A stretch of 64,000 nt of DNA, taken from positions 2,329,501-2,393,500 of the forward strand of contig JALGQZ010000013.1 of the NCBI GenBank assembly GCA_023105745.1, read 5' to 3'. A model generated the notes under the pieces. It saw only the letters and a list, made by a program, of their open reading frames with translations. It did not search any database and was not told the DNA's origin. Each line of letters begins with the position of its first letter. The stretch's first letter is position 1. Source of the DNA: Austropuccinia psidii. Lineage: Eukaryota > Basidiomycota > Pucciniomycetes > Pucciniales > Sphaerophragmiaceae. Position numbers and translations under genes: made by a program. This document shows, piece by piece, positions 61,682 through 64,000 of the stretch.

Positions 61682-63019
61682 ATGCCTGTTCAACACTCAC
61701 CTCCGGCAAGACAGACAAGATCTCAGGCCAGAGCTCAAGCTGTTCTCACTCCAACTCCAAGAGCTCCTCTAGATGGCACCCCAGCAGTTCCTCAACTGAG
61801 GGCCCAATTAGATAGAGGACCCCGCATGGAAGGAGCAGCACCATCCAGGAAGGAAGGAAGAGGGCCAAGAAGATCATGTTCATTCTCAGGAGTAGTTGGC
61901 GGATTTCCAGGAACTTCAAGGACTATTTTCAAAGGTCCAGGTGAAGATGGTTAAGAGGAGGAGGAGAATTCTGTGGAAGAGGAAGAGTCTGATGGTACTG
62001 AAGGTGTCCCTGCTCCGGTGGAGGCATCCCAAGGTACTGGAGGGCCAACTCTAGCCCAGTCTAATCAGCCTGTCTCTCATCAGTCTGAACCATCTTTATT
62101 GGCCATCATGCAGCAAATGACTCAGATTATGGCCAATCTTCAAGCAGCTTCATCTTCTGAAGCATCAAGACCACCAGCCTTCAAGACTCCATCTATGAAG
62201 GCACCGGAATGCTTTGATGGGACTCAGCCCTTCAAAGTTAGAAGCTTTATTCAGTGTTGCCAATTGATTTTTCATAATGATCCGGCAAACTTCGCTCAAG
62301 ACAGAAAGAAGGTCCTTTATGCCACTTCATTTCTCATTGGCAGGGCTGCAAAATGGATTGAGCCTTATCTTTCCAATCTCACCAATCAAGATTCAAATTA
62401 CCTTCTCAATTCTTGGCTTTTATTTGAATCTCAACTTTTCACTCTATTTGGTGACCCGAATGAAGTCAGAAAAGCAGAAGCTGAGTTGGATTCTTTAAGA
62501 ATGAAAGAAGGTGGGCATGTATCTTTATACATTGCTGATTTCAGAAGCTTAGTCTCAAGAATCGGGGATTGGGGTGAGAGAGCTCTCATCCATCATTTCA
62601 GGAAGGGATTGCCATCCAGGATTTTGGATCAATTGGCCTCCCATCCTTCAAGAATTGACTCTCTTCAAGACTTAATGGACGTTACCCTGGAACTTGATAC
62701 CAGGTACCATGAGAGGCAAAATGAAAAGAGTCATCATCAAGAGAAGAAGCCAGAAGCCTCAAAGTCAAGTTCTTCTCATCCTCAAAATTCTTCAAGCTCA
62801 AGTCAAAAGAAGAAGAAGAATTTTCAGAAGAGGGACAAGCCCCATTCTTCTTTGTTGATTAAAGATTTCAAGCTCATGAATTCTGAAAAAGAAAGAAGAA
62901 TCAAGGAGGGTCTTTGTACCTATTGTGGTGGGAAGCATAGTCTTGAGTCCTGTTTCAAAAGGCCTCAAAACAAGCTTACCCAACCGTCAGGCAAATTTCC
63001 CAGCCAGGGAAAAGCTTGA
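61682..63019 (+). pseudogene. gag of element G, one internal stop
   Basis: The frame from ATG 61682 (MPVQHSPPARQTRSQARAQ) to TGA 63017-63019 is 446 codons with one TAA at 61952-61954, within a Glu-rich run (GEDG then EEEENSVEEEE), so a Glu codon was probably lost by G to T. Domains: a Pro/Arg-rich start; an acidic linker; capsid from about 62190 (APECFDGTQPFKVRSFIQCC, YATSFLIGRAAKWIEP, LFGDPNEVRKAEAELDSLRM); a Ser/Lys-rich basic linker near 62760-62860; and a knuckle CTYCGGKHSLESC near 62920, C-X2-C-X3-H-X4-C, one residue shorter than usual. Reinitiation at 61973 would give a shortened Gag with the capsid intact. Confidence 0.88.
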
Positions 63020-63051
63020 GTGAAGATCATGCTGTGTTCAATGGTCTTCAC
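63007..63051 (+). promoter_or_regulatory. -1 ribosomal frameshift signal between gag and pol of element G
   Basis: In the gag frame the codons CAG GGA AAA GCT TGA contain the slippery heptamer G-GGA-AAA (63007-63013). A 6-nt spacer (63014-63019, including the stop) is followed by an 11-bp stem: GTGAAGATCAT (63020-63030) pairs with ATGGTCTTCAC (63041-63051) with one G-U pair, around a 10-nt loop. A slip of -1 enters the pol frame, which is open to the window end. Confidence 0.8.
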
Positions 63052-64000
63052 AGTTTTCCATCCAGAGCACAATTGTGCATTCTGAATACTGGTGTCAAAA
63101 ATTCTCTTAAATTTTTTGTTTTTTCTTCTCTCTCTGATATGTTTTACAGTATTCTCATTGATTCTGGTGCTACCAACTCATTTATTGCAAAGCAGTTTGT
63201 TCACAAGTATTCTTTGACCATGTCAGAACTCCCGGAGAAGATTCCCCTTATTATTCTTGACTCCTCTGAGTCTCCTTCTTTATTTGTGACTCACCATACT
63301 AAATATATGGTTGAGCTCCCTTCCTTCCCAAGCTTTGAATGGGACTTTTTAGTCATTGATACTCCCAAGGGAGAAGACCTCATATTGGGCTTTGACTTTC
63401 TCAATCATTTTAATCCATTTATTGATTGGAGGCAAGGATTTATCACCTTTAATTCTGATCATAAGGACTATAATGATCCTTCAATTTCTTTCAGTAATGA
63501 CTTTTCTTCTGCCAAATCATGTGCAGCTCTGGTTGGTGATTCTAGAACACCATCATTTCCGTCTTCTGTCCATATTCCTGCCCTTAATTCCCATCAGTCA
63601 TTACTATCATCTAGAGATGAAGTCTTCAAAGAGATTCAAGATGTTGGAGAAGATAATTCTGTATCTTCACTTCATCTCTTCTTTGGGAATATGGACCTCC
63701 CTCCTTCATCTTATCATGACTCCCTGGAGGAGTTATGGGATGAAGAGGAAGAGCCAGAAGAAATAGAAACTGTGATGAAGGTTGTTCCTTCTGTTTATCA
63801 CCAATACTTGGATGTATTTTCCAAGGTGAAAGCAGAGAAACTTCCTCCTCACCGCGCCTGTGATCATCATATCGAGCTGGAGGGGTCTCTACCTCCAGTT
63901 GGGGTGATCTACTCTTTATCAAACCAAGAGTCAGATACACTCAGGGCCTACATTTCAGAGAATGTAGAGAAAGGTTTCATCCGTCCAAGCTCCTCTTCTA
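63007..64000 (+). CDS. pol of element G: protease and start of RT, incomplete
   Basis: Entered by -1 frameshifting, this frame runs GKSLSEDHAVFNGLHSFPS and on without a stop to the window end (about 330 codons). The protease has LIDSGATNSFI (near 63155-63190) and ILGFDFLNHFNPFIDW (near 63385-63430). An acidic linker (EELWDEEEEPEE) leads to YLDVFSKVKAEKLPPHR and YISENVEKGFIRPSSS, the start of RT. Catalytic RT and integrase lie beyond the window. Confidence 0.9.

Larger units (their letters stand above)
59388..64000 (+). mobile_element. Element G: Ty3/Gypsy element of another lineage, left part only
   Basis: Begins TGTCACAACC inside element F after CACTG (59383-59387, the presumed target duplication; its partner is outside the window). 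It has an LTR of about 1.5 kb, a long T-rich leader, a gag gene and the start of a pol gene in the -1 frame. Base composition is richer in C than in the other elements. Its Gag is unrelated at sight to those of A, D and E and belongs to the retrotrans_gag type. Confidence 0.9.

Noticed and set aside
61952..61954. TAA in G gag as a programmed readthrough site
   Set aside because: It lies in a Glu-rich run well before the capsid, not at a domain or gag-pol boundary; a nonsense mutation is simpler.

Overview
The window is nuclear DNA of a repeat-rich eukaryote, most likely a rust fungus. The protein families strongly resemble those I know from the myrtle rust Austropuccinia psidii; that identification rests on recall of its retroelement proteins and was not checked by a search. 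The DNA is AT-rich, no host housekeeping gene, rRNA or tRNA is recognisable, and nearly everything is transposable element: nested Ty3/Gypsy chromovirus-type LTR retrotransposons plus one decayed Harbinger-type (HARBI1-like) transposase gene.

Layout. 1-535 is the edge of an LTR, followed by a 31-33 bp minisatellite (551-958). Element B (2231-25828, minus strand) is an old, broken Ty3 copy. It contains a young, almost intact relative, element A (7945-18047, plus; two 1840-bp LTRs differing at about 15 sites), and two probable solo LTRs (3468-5368 and 18685-20823). 25829-29494 is AT-rich DNA without a recognisable gene. A HARBI1-like gene (29495-29715 plus 40818-42212) is split by element D (29716-40817, perfect CAATT duplication), which itself carries a solo LTR of its own family (33751-35190). 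Element F (42236-59387, plus, A family, decayed) is split in its reverse transcriptase by element E (46737-57420, perfect TAACC duplication) and cut in its integrase by element G (59388 to the window end), a different Gypsy lineage with separate gag and pol frames.

How the parts work. A and E encode one long Gag-Pol frame: capsid, zinc knuckle, protease, reverse transcriptase, RNase H, integrase and a chromodomain-like tail. Upstream lies a second, overlooked protein, called ORF1 here. It is read from two exons joined across a 64-79 nt intron and is in the +1 frame relative to the long frame. The ATG that opens the long frame lies inside that intron in A, F and E. ORF1 ends at an ATGA that overlaps a Gag ATG in A, F and B. 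By hand count, A/F differences in the overlap fall mostly on third positions of ORF1. G instead shows a textbook -1 frameshift signal between gag and pol: GGGAAAA, a 6-nt spacer and an 11-bp stem-loop.

The strongest candidates for something new are the spliced, dual-frame ORF1/Gag-Pol arrangement shared by several families, the frameshift cassette of G, the unusual DPG protease motif of the A family, and a G/T-C/A transversion excess between the LTRs of A.
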